From JAGPFW01 sp964535155 (GTDB lineage: Bacteria; Patescibacteriota; WWE3; UBA101185; UBA10185): DNA of 29,832 nucleotides. The stretch is from positions 1-29,832 of the forward strand of contig CAZHSR010000006.1 of assembly GCA_964535155.1 (NCBI GenBank), in the 5' to 3' direction. Each line of letters begins with the position of its first letter. Positions within the stretch are counted from its first letter, which is position 1. Below are positions 1 to 7,214 of the stretch, piece by piece. The notes beneath the pieces were generated by a model. That model did not search any database. It was given only the letters and a program-made list of their open reading frames with translations, and was not told where the DNA came from. A program made the position numbers and the translations under genes.

Positions 1-726
1 AAAGAATATGTTGCAATTTTGGCAGACAATACTCCTGAAAAGGCCAAAGCAATGGCAAAAAATATTGCTATTGCAAACGGGCTAAATTTATCGGTGGAGA
101 CGCCGAAACAATTGCAAACAAAGGATGGGAAATATTTACTCAATATTGGAAAAATTGACATTAAGAATGGAAAAAATGTTGAGAATAAAATTATGAGCTT
201 GGGCTACTTTTTGTCGGGAATCCTCCCTTTTGACATGAACCTGGACATTGTTTTGCAAGCAGTAGGGGTCTTACACGAAATGCATCAAATAAACCCAGAA
301 ATCATTAACTATCCTTTGGAAAAAATTGACTGTGATGCTCCAAAATTTTTGCATGGGGATTTAACTCCTTCAAATATGCTCATTGCGTATGGAAAAATTA
401 TGGGCGTAATAGATTTTGAGCTCTCCATTTTGGGACCAGTGGAATATGACCTAGCAAGGCTTGCTGTCTTTTCTTGGTTTCGCATGGGTGACACGCCATT
501 TTTAGGGGTTTTGCAGAAAGTAAAGGAAAAATACCCAGAAGATACTTCTCTAGAATTGTTAGAAAAGTTTTCATTACTGCACTGCCAAATGCACTTGGAT
601 AACATTAAAAAGCATGAAAAAGGCTATATTGACGAGAAAACTTATCAGGAAGAGCTAATTTTTACGGAAGGTCGGTTAAAGGTTTTAATGGCTGATCTTG
701 TTCAAAATGCAAATCCAATTTTATAG
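1..726 (+). CDS. Phosphotransferase of the APH/choline-kinase fold, 5' end cut off
   Basis: The reading frame is open from base 1, so the N-terminus lies outside the window; the TTG at 19 is not a real start. About 241 residues are visible. The C-terminal half holds the kinase catalytic signature: HGDLTPSN (Brenner motif, catalytic Asp and Mg-binding Asn) followed about 20 residues later by IDFE (the DFG-equivalent metal-binding Asp), then a helical tail. This is the aminoglycoside phosphotransferase/choline kinase superfamily, which moves phosphate from ATP to small hydroxyl substrates. Nothing seen fixes the substrate. The N-lobe is largely missing, so a homoserine-kinase-like or sugar-kinase-like role is equally possible. 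The 3' end overlaps the convergent thymidylate synthase gene by 65 bases. Confidence 0.75.
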   Translation, partial: KEYVAILADNTPEKAKAMAKNIAIANGLNLSVETPKQLQTKDGKYLLNIGKIDIKNGKNVENKIMSLGYFLSGILPFDMNLDIVLQAVGVLHEMHQINPEIINYPLEKIDCDAPKFLHGDLTPSNMLIAYGKIMGVIDFELSILGPVEYDLARLAVFSWFRMGDTPFLGVLQKVKEKYPEDTSLELLEKFSLLHCQMHLDNIKKHEKGYIDEKTYQEELIFTEGRLKVLMADLVQNANPIL

Positions 727-2221
727 CGTTTTCGGCTTTTGCTAATTGCCTTCCCAAATCACATGCAGCCCCTAAATCACTGATTAAAAAGTCACCTAAA
801 ATTTCCAATGACAAATCTCTGGCAGCTTTTGGCAACATTCCATTTTTCTTGTAAACACCAAGTTCTCTTAACCCATCGGGTGAATAAAAAGTTACCTCAA
901 TTTCCTTTTCCTCCTTTTTACTACCCACAATTTTTACAGTGTAATAACTTCTTGAATCTTGCTGGCAAAAATTATCTAACCGAAAGTTCTCCTGCACTAT
1001 CTTAATTGCTTCCTCCCAATTTAACTCGTAAACTTCGGCAATATGTGCAATTGTAGTTAAAGTACCTAATTCCTTACCAATTTTTTCTGCAATATTTTTT
1101 TGAAATTTTCTTAATGCAAAAGCATTTAATGGCCAGGCACCAAAGACATCGTTATTTCTAAATACTGCTGTCATGTCAAACTTACCATCCACTACCTGCC
1201 CTAAAATCATTACCAAACAAGGAACGCGCCATTTTTTGGTTTGACCCAATTGTTGCACCTGCTCATCCGTGGGAGGAAAATTATCCTTTTTAGGTTGCCA
1301 TAAAACTGCTATAGCTCCCCTATCAAACTCAAAACGAGTCAACTTTTCCTCCATTATTCTGGCTTGATCAATGCCTTCCCAGTCAAAAATTCTTTCACCA
1401 TATGTATAAATTTCCTCATTATTCTCGTTCTTAGAGAAGAATCCCTGGTAATAAAGGTCTAACTGCTCTCTATCAAAATTAAAGTAAGGGGCAATTTCTG
1501 GTTTATCAGGATCTTCTTTTTCTATAACAATGGAAAGATTTGCCACTTGTCCAACTTGCCCGTACATCCCTGGAATTTTACGACCAAATCTTGTGACTGT
1601 CTTTAAAGCATCTAGCCAAGCTTGTCCAATGTATTCTCTACGGATTTTGAAGACCGAATGATCTGATGGAAAAGTCTCTATTACAGTTTTTTCTGGTTCT
1701 GGAAAAATTATTGGGTCACAAAATGGTTCATTTTTGGCTTTTCGACTCTCCCCAACCGAAAGTTCTTTGACGCGACCAGCTACTTCCTCCAAGCTGGAGT
1801 CTCGCATATCATATAAAGTTACACTTTGTCGCACAAGGTCTAGATATTTCAAGGAAATTTGCCCATCTATAACCGCTTTTTCATCTCCTACAACTTTCCA
1901 AGGGGAAGCTTCAACAAAGGGATTTTCTGCCACAACTCCATTTTCAAAAAACTTTTTTAAAGCCTCACCACTCCCCTGCCTGTCTATGCCACACATTATT
2001 AAATGCCTGATTTTTGGGTTAGCTAAAATGTTTCGTAAAATATAATTTATGCCACCTTTTGTATATAACTGACCACAAACACAAAAAGTGCCATTCTCCA
2101 AGTATTCAGCCACCGTTTCTTTGGGCATCCAAAGTGTTGTAACTGCAATCGAAGATTTTATATTGTCTAGGAGGAGGCGATCTTTAAAGTAAACAGGCCA
2201 TTCGATGGGAATTTGTGTCAT
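662..2221 (-). CDS. MtrA-like / thymidylate synthase / DUF4346 multidomain protein
   Basis: A 519-residue protein. Residues 1-150 resemble the MtrA (tetrahydromethanopterin methyltransferase subunit A) fold, seen in the IRHLIMCGIDRQGSGEAL stretch. Residues 190-420 form a thymidylate synthase domain: YTYGER near 272-277, catalytic Cys335 in VPCLV, RNNDVF at 355-360 and PLNAFAL at 364-370. Residues 420-519 match DUF4346, ending in a DLGRQLAKAE motif. Expected reaction: dUMP plus methylene-tetrahydrofolate to dTMP. ThyA is usually about 264 residues; the flanking domains are typical of archaeal-type homologues and their role is unknown. The start ATG overlaps the stop of the HIT/dCMP-deaminase gene (ATGA), so the two are translationally coupled and supply consecutive steps: dCMP to dUMP to dTMP. 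dCMP hydroxymethylase is the main alternative within this superfamily. Confidence 0.75.
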   Translation of the reverse strand: MTQIPIEWPVYFKDRLLLDNIKSSIAVTTLWMPKETVAEYLENGTFCVCGQLYTKGGINYILRNILANPKIRHLIMCGIDRQGSGEALKKFFENGVVAENPFVEASPWKVVGDEKAVIDGQISLKYLDLVRQSVTLYDMRDSSLEEVAGRVKELSVGESRKAKNEPFCDPIIFPEPEKTVIETFPSDHSVFKIRREYIGQAWLDALKTVTRFGRKIPGMYGQVGQVANLSIVIEKEDPDKPEIAPYFNFDREQLDLYYQGFFSKNENNEEIYTYGERIFDWEGIDQARIMEEKLTRFEFDRGAIAVLWQPKKDNFPPTDEQVQQLGQTKKWRVPCLVMILGQVVDGKFDMTAVFRNNDVFGAWPLNAFALRKFQKNIAEKIGKELGTLTTIAHIAEVYELNWEEAIKIVQENFRLDNFCQQDSRSYYTVKIVGSKKEEKEIEVTFYSPDGLRELGVYKKNGMLPKAARDLSLEILGDFLISDLGAACDLGRQLAKAENAIKLDLHFEQDQPLKPLTDLP

Positions 2222-3123
2222 AGTGTTATTTTACCCCAAACCATTTCTTCCAAAATTTGGGTTACCAAAACACCCGCTTCTTTGAAAATGGGTAGTGCAG
2301 AATTTCCACTTGTAAAGTGATCCGACATATAAAAAAGTTTGGAAACCCCAGTTTTTACTAATTCTTTAGCACAATCTTCACAGGGAAAACGGGTCACATA
2401 AACTGTGGCATCTTTTAGTAAAATGCCTTGTTTCTGCGATTCTTCTAAAGCGACTATTTCAGCATGTTTATCTTCACAATTCCATCCCATCCCAACAACG
2501 GATCCCCCTGCAACAACCAAACACCCCGTTTTAACCTCCAAAGTAGAATTGTCACATAATAAACATGCTTGTCGCATAAACTCAATTTCCGCCATCTCCC
2601 CAAGAACCCCCCGCAACTCCTCCGCCACCTCAATAGGCGCCTTCTTAATATCCTGATACTTATAACCCACCCCATCCGTGTCACTTACCATAAATCCCTT
2701 TTTTATAGGCAAAATGTGAATATGCAAATGCTTCAAACTACTTCCCGAATCCTTTGAACCCTCTCTATACAAAATATTTACATCCTGTACTTGCAGGGCT
2801 TTCTTTAGAACGGCAATTCCAACCGAAAGCAGGTCTCTACAATCTTGCCAATCCTCCACAGAAAATTCTTCCAAGCGTTCAATATGCTTTTTTGGAATAA
2901 CCATTAAATGCCCTTCAATATAAGGAAATAAATTTACTGTTAAAACAGCTTTTTCTGTTTGAGAAATAATATATTTTTCTTTTAGATCGCAAAAGGGACA
3001 CTTTGTAACCGAACTTGCTATTTGGCTATACAAAGGGGATTTTCTAGCATTTTTTTGGCACTCTTCCGAATAAGGATCTTGCGCAGAATTATTTTTTGGT
3101 TTTCTTCCTTTTACTTTTTGCAT
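2218..3123 (-). CDS. HIT hydrolase fused to a deoxycytidylate-deaminase-like domain
   Basis: A 301-residue two-domain protein. Residues 25-150 form a histidine-triad (HIT) domain: a CPFC zinc knuckle near 43-46, then HLHIHILP, the HxHxH nucleotide-phosphate-binding motif. HIT proteins cleave dinucleoside polyphosphates or nucleoside phosphoramidates. Residues 185-300 form a cytidine/deoxycytidylate deaminase domain, with HAE carrying the zinc ligand and catalytic Glu, and PCEDC carrying the two zinc-binding cysteines. Its place directly before a thymidylate synthase points to dCMP to dUMP deamination. CMP/dCMP deaminases and HIT proteins are normally separate; here they share one chain. The start overlaps the end of the upstream cytidylyltransferase gene by 35 bases. 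I see no Shine-Dalgarno site, so a start a few codons downstream is possible. Confidence 0.8.
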   Translation of the reverse strand: MQKVKGRKPKNNSAQDPYSEECQKNARKSPLYSQIASSVTKCPFCDLKEKYIISQTEKAVLTVNLFPYIEGHLMVIPKKHIERLEEFSVEDWQDCRDLLSVGIAVLKKALQVQDVNILYREGSKDSGSSLKHLHIHILPIKKGFMVSDTDGVGYKYQDIKKAPIEVAEELRGVLGEMAEIEFMRQACLLCDNSTLEVKTGCLVVAGGSVVGMGWNCEDKHAEIVALEESQKQGILLKDATVYVTRFPCEDCAKELVKTGVSKLFYMSDHFTSGNSALPIFKEAGVLVTQILEEMVWGKITL

Positions 3124-4378
3124 TTATTCTTGATTTCTCCTGTGAAATATCCTCATATAATCCCCTATCCATACAGTCTTTAAAAATTTCTCGCACTTTT
3201 TCATAAGCCAACTTATCAATTATACCTGATGCAGAAATGTTGGAAGATTGCTTTGCACCGCGCACCACACTTCCGCCGTAACTGGTCACAAATTTGTACT
3301 CCTTGCTTTCTTTATAACCTTTGTTCCAAGAATCATTAACAGTGTAAAAAACATCGGGTTTCAACTTTTGCAAGGTCTCAAAAACAGTTGTATCTGGAAA
3401 AATAGTTACCGCATCAACTATGTCAAGTGATGCCAAAACATACGCTCGGGATTGTTCCGAAATAACTGGTCGCCCTTCCCCTTTTAATTTTTTCACAGCC
3501 CCATCCGAAGGGATGCCGACCACCAAGAAGTCCCCCTGTTTAGCAGCGCTGGAGATAAAACGGGCATGTCCAACATGAAGCAAGTCATAAGAACCAGAGA
3601 CAAAAACAACCTTTTTCCCTTCTTGTCTTGCTTTTTCTGCCAAACCTTCCAATGCGGAAGATTTCACAATTAAATCATTGGCATTAAAGGCAAACAAATT
3701 TCTGGGGGTTTGCAAGCCAAAATCTACAGGCTTTAAACTATTGGAAAAGTTAAACTGCATGTCCACAAACTTTTCGCTTAAGTAACGATTTAAAATTTGC
3801 ATAAACCTTATATTGGCTATCTGATGAAGTAAAGCCCCAGCACTAAAGTACGGTTCATAAATTGAGTCACAAAAGACTTTTCCGCCAAACATATCCAAAA
3901 TAATTTGATCCTGCTTTGTCCTTATCTCGTTTTTCCAATCGTATTCACAAGTAAAAAAAGTATCAGGCTTTAACATAACTAAAGCCGCGTGAGGGCGATC
4001 ATTGTCAACAATTGTCACATAATCGATGGTTTTTAAGTAGGTCAACAGCTCTGCACGAATTGATTCCGGGATTAAAGGAAAATTTGGTCCTTTTACTCTT
4101 GTATCTGAGGCATCAGAGCAAACTCCAACAACTAAAATGTCCCCTGCTGCTTTTGCATCTGCCAAATATCGACAATGACCAGGGTTTAAAAGGTCAAAGG
4201 AGCCGATTGCAAAGACTATTTTCTTGCCTTCTTTTTTGGCTTTGTTGGAAAGGGTTTGAAGGTCTTTGAATTCTAGGTATTTTTTATTGCGAGTTTTGCC
4301 TGGACTAAAGGCTTTTTTGATTAAATCTGGAGCATTTTTTTCTGGTGCTTGTTGTCTCATTGGATTTGATTTTAACAT
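3089..4378 (-). CDS. Tandem cytidylyltransferase-like protein (two nucleotidyltransferase domains)
   Basis: About 429 residues with two copies of the HxGH nucleotidyltransferase fold. Copy 1 (about 45-190) has GSFDLLNPGH; the first His of HxGH is Asn and no ISSTxx-type motif follows, so it may be inactive. Copy 2 (about 255-400) has GSYDLLHVGH, an intact HxGH, and SSNISASGI in the place of the ISSTKI-like motif. The family includes glycerol-3-phosphate and ethanolamine-phosphate cytidylyltransferases and RfaE/HldE adenylyltransferases; two copies in one chain recall eukaryotic PCYT2. The substrate cannot be told. The tail is Lys/Arg rich. The start is ATG at 4376-4378: the longer frame would begin at a TTG at 4427-4429 that is part of the -35 box of a good promoter. 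ATG at 4358-4360 is the alternative. Confidence 0.7.
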   Translation of the reverse strand: MLKSNPMRQQAPEKNAPDLIKKAFSPGKTRNKKYLEFKDLQTLSNKAKKEGKKIVFAIGSFDLLNPGHCRYLADAKAAGDILVVGVCSDASDTRVKGPNFPLIPESIRAELLTYLKTIDYVTIVDNDRPHAALVMLKPDTFFTCEYDWKNEIRTKQDQIILDMFGGKVFCDSIYEPYFSAGALLHQIANIRFMQILNRYLSEKFVDMQFNFSNSLKPVDFGLQTPRNLFAFNANDLIVKSSALEGLAEKARQEGKKVVFVSGSYDLLHVGHARFISSAAKQGDFLVVGIPSDGAVKKLKGEGRPVISEQSRAYVLASLDIVDAVTIFPDTTVFETLQKLKPDVFYTVNDSWNKGYKESKEYKFVTSYGGSVVRGAKQSSNISASGIIDKLAYEKVREIFKDCMDRGLYEDISQEKSRINAKSKRKKTKK

Positions 4379-4400
4379 GTTAGGGATTGGAGATAGGAAA

Positions 4401-4429
4401 ATATTTGGTGTAAAATACAAGCATGTCAA
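4401..4429 (-). promoter_or_regulatory. Promoter of the cytidylyltransferase / dTMP-synthesis operon
   Basis: TTGACA (4429-4424) and AAATAT (4406-4401) are spaced by exactly 17 bases, about 23 bases before the ATG at 4378. A perfect 9-bp inverted repeat lies just upstream of the -35 box. Confidence 0.6.
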
Positions 4430-4434
4430 GGCTT

Positions 4435-4456
4435 CATTGAAGATTAGTCTTCAATG
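4435..4456. repeat. Perfect 9-bp inverted repeat beside a -35 box
   Basis: CATTGAAGA, a TTAG loop, then TCTTCAATG. It lacks a T-run, so it is not a typical intrinsic terminator. It ends six bases from the -35 box of the minus-strand promoter at 4401-4429, a plausible operator position. Confidence 0.5.
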
Positions 4457-4463
4457 TGGGCTC

Positions 4464-4497
4464 AAAAAAGGTCGTTAATAAAATAACGGCCTTTTTT
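4464..4497 (-). terminator. Intrinsic terminator downstream of topA
   Basis: A 14-bp A/T-flanked stem (GGTCGTTA paired with TAACGGCC, one G-U pair, extended by A6/T6) with a 6-base loop, 10 bases after the topA stop. On the minus strand it ends in a T-run. The symmetric A and T tracts would allow it to work in both directions. Confidence 0.8.
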
Positions 4498-4506
4498 GTT
4501 ACTCTT

Positions 4507-6750
4507 TTACTCCGTTAAACTCGTAATCTCTTCGGTTTCGGAAATAGATTCGTCAATATCAACTTCACCTTTTCCGTCAACGGTATCGCCAGTGCCACCC
4601 TCCCCCAAAGCAGGATTCTTCCATGAGGAATAGTCGCAGTCAGGGTATCTGCTACATCCAAAAAATTCCCTTCCCTTGGCTTTTTTCCTAACAACATCTC
4701 CTTCTCCACATTTAGGACATTTAATGCCAACCTTATCCAAGTAGGGTTTTGCGTTTTTACATTTGGGATAATTGCTACATGCCAAAAATTTTCCAAATCT
4801 TCCCTGTCTTAAAATAAAAACGCCCGTCTCACATTTGTCACACTTTCCAAATTCTGTGATTTCGTTGCCGTCCTCATCAAAAACTTTGTCTTCTTCCAAA
4901 GGCTCTGCGTATTCACAGTCGGGATAGCCAGAACAGCTTAAGAATTTGCCAAATTTCCCTAGTTTTACAACCAAATTATGCTTTTTACATTCTGGACATA
5001 CTTTGTCAGTCTGTTCCAAGGTGGTCACATCGCGCTTATTTAATTCTTTGTCTTTAATTTCTAAAATTTTTGCAAAAGGATCAAAAAAGTCTCTTATTAA
5101 TTTTGGCCATTCGTTTTTTCCTTCTGCAACGGCATCCAAATCGTCTTCCATTTTCGCTGTAAAATCGTAATCCACAATCGAAGGGAAGTGCTGCACGAGC
5201 AAATCTGTTACTACAAACGCAACGGCTGCTGGCACAAAATAACGATTTTCTTTTGTCACATATTTTCGGGCTTCCACTGTTGCAATTGTTGGTGCATAAG
5301 TGGAAGGGCGACCAATTCCCAAGTCTTCCATTTTCTTAATTAAGGTTGCATCCGAATATCTTGCTGGTGGTTGGGTAAAATGTTGTTCCTTTTTTACACT
5401 TTGTGCCTCCAGTACAGTTCCTTTTTTAAGCTCCGGAAGAGGTGACATCTCTCCCGTAGAAACTGCAACTCCAAGGTCTTCCCCAATCTTTAACCAACCT
5501 TTAAAAGTTATAATAGAGCCATTTGCTCTTAATAAATACTTTTTCCCAGATTCAATATCCACACGAGTTTGATCATATACAGCTGGAACAGATTGGCATT
5601 CCAAAGCTCTCTGCCAAATTAATGAGTAAACTTTGTACTCCTCACCCACCAACTTTAACTTTTTGGGATCATTTTTAATATTAGTTGGTCTAATTGCCTC
5701 ATGTGCTTCTTGAGCACCTTTAGAATTTGTCTTAAAAAATCTCGCTTTTTCTGGCAAATATTTTTCTCCTAGGTCTTTTTTCAAGCGCGCTCTCACCTCT
5801 TCCACAAATGCAGACGACAAACTTAACGAATCCGTTCTATGGTATGTTATATGCCCCTTCTCAAAAAGCTTTTGTGCCACACTCATTGTCTTTTTTGCAG
5901 AATATCCAAAAGCATTAGCCCCTGTCCTTTGTAAAGATGAAGTTTTAAATGGAGCTGGCGGCTGACGATTCTTTTGAGTTTTTACTATCTCTGCAATCTC
6001 AAACGAATCTCCCTTTAAATCATCTTCAATTTTTTGTGCCTGCTCCCCATTGGAAATTACTAACTTTGTATCGGCATGCTTTAAAAGCTCCGCAGTAAAA
6101 TTTGCCTTCTTATCAGCCTCAAAGTCCACAGAAATAGTCCAGTATTCTTCGCTTTTAAAAGCTTGTCTTTCTCTTTCCTTTTCAACTATTAAGCGCACTG
6201 CAACGCTTTGCACTCTTCCAGCCGAAAGCCCGAACTGAACTTTTTTCCAAAGAAGTGGCGAAAGTTTGTATCCTACTAAACGATCCAAAACTCTTCGTGC
6301 TTGTTGTGAATTCACTAAATCCTCATCTACCTGGGATTTGTGGTTAAAGGCCTCCAAAACTGCTTCTTTTGTAAGTTCGTGAAAAAATACTCGGGAAAAT
6401 TTTGGTGTAGCTTCTTTTTCGCCTTGTTCCTTAGCTTTTTTAGTCTTTTTCTGGGGCGTTAAAACATACTGAAGGTGCCAAGCAATAGCCTCCCCTTCCC
6501 TATCAGGGTCAGTTGCCAAAATAATCTCTTCCGCATCTTTGGCAAGATTTTTAAGCTCTGTAATAGTCTTTTTTGCCTTTGCTGGAATTTCATATTCAGG
6601 CTCGAAATTATGTTCAACATCAACTCCAAGCCCTTTTTTAGGCAAATCTCTAATATGCCCTCTTGAAGAAGTTATAGCGTATTGCTCTTTGGGAAGGTAT
6701 TTTGCAAGTGTTTTTGCTTTGGTAGGTGACTCTACAATAACGAGTTTCAT
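4507..6750 (-). CDS. topA: DNA topoisomerase I (type IA)
   Basis: A 747-residue protein relaxing negative supercoils through a transient 5'-phosphotyrosine. It begins with the Toprim domain: VESPTKAK with catalytic Glu7, and DPDREGEAIAWH at 81-92 for Mg binding. The active site is ITYHRTDS with catalytic Tyr303 (Met is more usual where His304 stands). The C-terminus carries three Cys4 zinc ribbons, each of the form CxxC...FxxCSxYPxC, at about 595-625, 643-670 and 685-712, which bind single-stranded DNA. Length and layout are normal for bacterial TopA. It has its own promoter (TTGACA, 16 bases, TATCCT) giving a leader of about 3 bases, and its own terminator, so it appears to be a single-gene transcript. 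Confidence 0.97.
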   Translation of the reverse strand: MKLVIVESPTKAKTLAKYLPKEQYAITSSRGHIRDLPKKGLGVDVEHNFEPEYEIPAKAKKTITELKNLAKDAEEIILATDPDREGEAIAWHLQYVLTPQKKTKKAKEQGEKEATPKFSRVFFHELTKEAVLEAFNHKSQVDEDLVNSQQARRVLDRLVGYKLSPLLWKKVQFGLSAGRVQSVAVRLIVEKERERQAFKSEEYWTISVDFEADKKANFTAELLKHADTKLVISNGEQAQKIEDDLKGDSFEIAEIVKTQKNRQPPAPFKTSSLQRTGANAFGYSAKKTMSVAQKLFEKGHITYHRTDSLSLSSAFVEEVRARLKKDLGEKYLPEKARFFKTNSKGAQEAHEAIRPTNIKNDPKKLKLVGEEYKVYSLIWQRALECQSVPAVYDQTRVDIESGKKYLLRANGSIITFKGWLKIGEDLGVAVSTGEMSPLPELKKGTVLEAQSVKKEQHFTQPPARYSDATLIKKMEDLGIGRPSTYAPTIATVEARKYVTKENRYFVPAAVAFVVTDLLVQHFPSIVDYDFTAKMEDDLDAVAEGKNEWPKLIRDFFDPFAKILEIKDKELNKRDVTTLEQTDKVCPECKKHNLVVKLGKFGKFLSCSGYPDCEYAEPLEEDKVFDEDGNEITEFGKCDKCETGVFILRQGRFGKFLACSNYPKCKNAKPYLDKVGIKCPKCGEGDVVRKKAKGREFFGCSRYPDCDYSSWKNPALGEGGTGDTVDGKGEVDIDESISETEEITSLTE

Positions 6751-6759
6751 ACAATAGAA

Positions 6760-6787
6760 AGGATACGGTTTTGGGGGGATTTGTCAA
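6760..6787 (-). promoter_or_regulatory. topA promoter
   Basis: TTGACA (6787-6782), a 16-base spacer with a C6 run, then TATCCT (6765-6760). Transcription would begin about 3 bases before the topA ATG, leaving no room for a Shine-Dalgarno site. Confidence 0.6.
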
Positions 6788-6844
6788 ATTGGGGGGTTTG
6801 GCAAAGAAAACGGATGATTAGAGAGGACAAAAAAACTTACTAAA

Positions 6845-6874
6845 ACAAAAAAGCTCTCGCAAAAAGGAGAGCTT
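6845..6874 (-). terminator. Intrinsic terminator of the small RNA
   Basis: Stem AAGCTCTC/GAGAGCTT (8 bp) with an 8-base loop, followed on the minus strand by TTTTTTG and more T. It separates the small RNA from the topA promoter. Confidence 0.85.
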
Positions 6875-6920
6875 CTTTGTCTCTACTTAACCTTTGATAA
6901 GCTTAAGCAGTAATCGACAT
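6845..6920 (-). ncRNA. Small RNA complementary to the adjacent tRNA-like element
   Basis: A self-contained minus-strand unit of about 76-80 bases with a promoter (6925-6953), a predicted start near 6918-6920 and an intrinsic terminator (6845-6874). Its first 13 bases, UGUCGAUUACUGC (6919-6907), are perfectly complementary to 7034-7022 of the tRNA-like RNA. A second block, UAUCAAAGGU (6899-6890), pairs with the tRNA-like ACCUUUGGUA (7049-7040) with one G-U. Together that is 23 base pairs with a 5x7 internal loop. There is no ORF of note. It is not an overlapping antisense transcript: both RNAs come from the same strand, so it would act in trans. Function is unknown; sponge, antisense regulator or processing guide are all possible. 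Confidence 0.6.
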
Positions 6921-6924
6921 ATAT

Positions 6925-6953
6925 AGTGTATAACCCAAATTAGAACTTGTCAA
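6925..6953 (-). promoter_or_regulatory. Promoter of the small RNA
   Basis: TTGACA (6953-6948), a 17-base spacer and TACACT (6930-6925). The consensus -35 box and ideal spacing make this one of the best promoters in the window. Confidence 0.75.
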
Positions 6954-6983
6954 GCACTTTCTAAAGGAATTTGACTTTTTCTG

Positions 6984-7056
6984 TGGTGGAGGTGACGGGA
7001 TTCGAACCCGCAAAAGCAGAGTGTCGATTACTGCGTACCTACCAAAGGTCACCCCC
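6984..7056 (-). tRNA. tRNA-like element with alanine identity and no regular anticodon arm
   Basis: Read on the minus strand: acceptor GGGGGTG pairs with CACCTCC, and the third pair is G3-U70. With discriminator A and an encoded CCA this is the classic AlaRS identity set. The T arm is normal (GCGGG, loop TTCGAAT, CCCGT). The other half is not: no U8, only about 15 bases from position 8 to 26, a short ACC/GGT D stem, and the middle folds either as GCAG/CTGC with an 11-base loop or as a mismatched 5-bp stem without U33. It is about 70 bases without CCA. I therefore do not assign an anticodon. It could be a degenerate tRNA-Ala, a tmRNA-derived remnant or a non-decoding tRNA mimic. A tRNA-family call is justified only by the acceptor and T arm. 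Confidence 0.55.
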
Positions 7057-7069
7057 ACTCGTATTATTT

Positions 7070-7086
7070 ATAACAATTTTTGTTAT
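7070..7086. repeat. 17-base perfect palindrome upstream of the tRNA-like element
   Basis: ATAACAA, TTT, TTGTTAT. It sits 13 bases upstream of the tRNA-like 5' end and could be a protein-binding site or a leader hairpin. Confidence 0.5.
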
Positions 7087-7105
7087 GTTAATACATGCCC
7101 CATTT

Positions 7106-7120
7106 TCTATTTTAAATAGA
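7106..7120. repeat. 15-base palindrome, copy 1 of 2
   Basis: TCTATTT-T-AAATAGA. An identical copy lies at 7183-7197; the two centres are 77 bases apart. Both are between the end of the DHH gene and the tRNA-like element, and look like a paired operator. Confidence 0.55.
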
Positions 7121-7182
7121 ATTTTGATCAATTTTTAGTATCAAAAATGGATGTTTTTACTTTCGCAATGGAATTTTTTGTG

Positions 7183-7197
7183 TCTATTTTAAATAGA
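7183..7197. repeat. 15-base palindrome, copy 2 of 2
   Basis: Identical to the palindrome at 7106-7120. Located just after the stop codon of the DHH phosphoesterase gene. Confidence 0.55.
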
Positions 7198-7214
7198 ATA
7201 TTGCTAAAGAAATC

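Noticed and set aside
6984..7056. tmRNA (one-piece or permuted two-piece)
   Set aside because: Acceptor strands are in normal order only about 70 bases apart, leaving no room for a tag ORF and pseudoknots; the two-piece arrangement needs the opposite order.
6885..7056. Integron attC-like site from the inverted repeat
   Set aside because: One RYYYAAC-like heptamer is present, but the matching GTTRRRY end and any integrase or cassette structure are missing.
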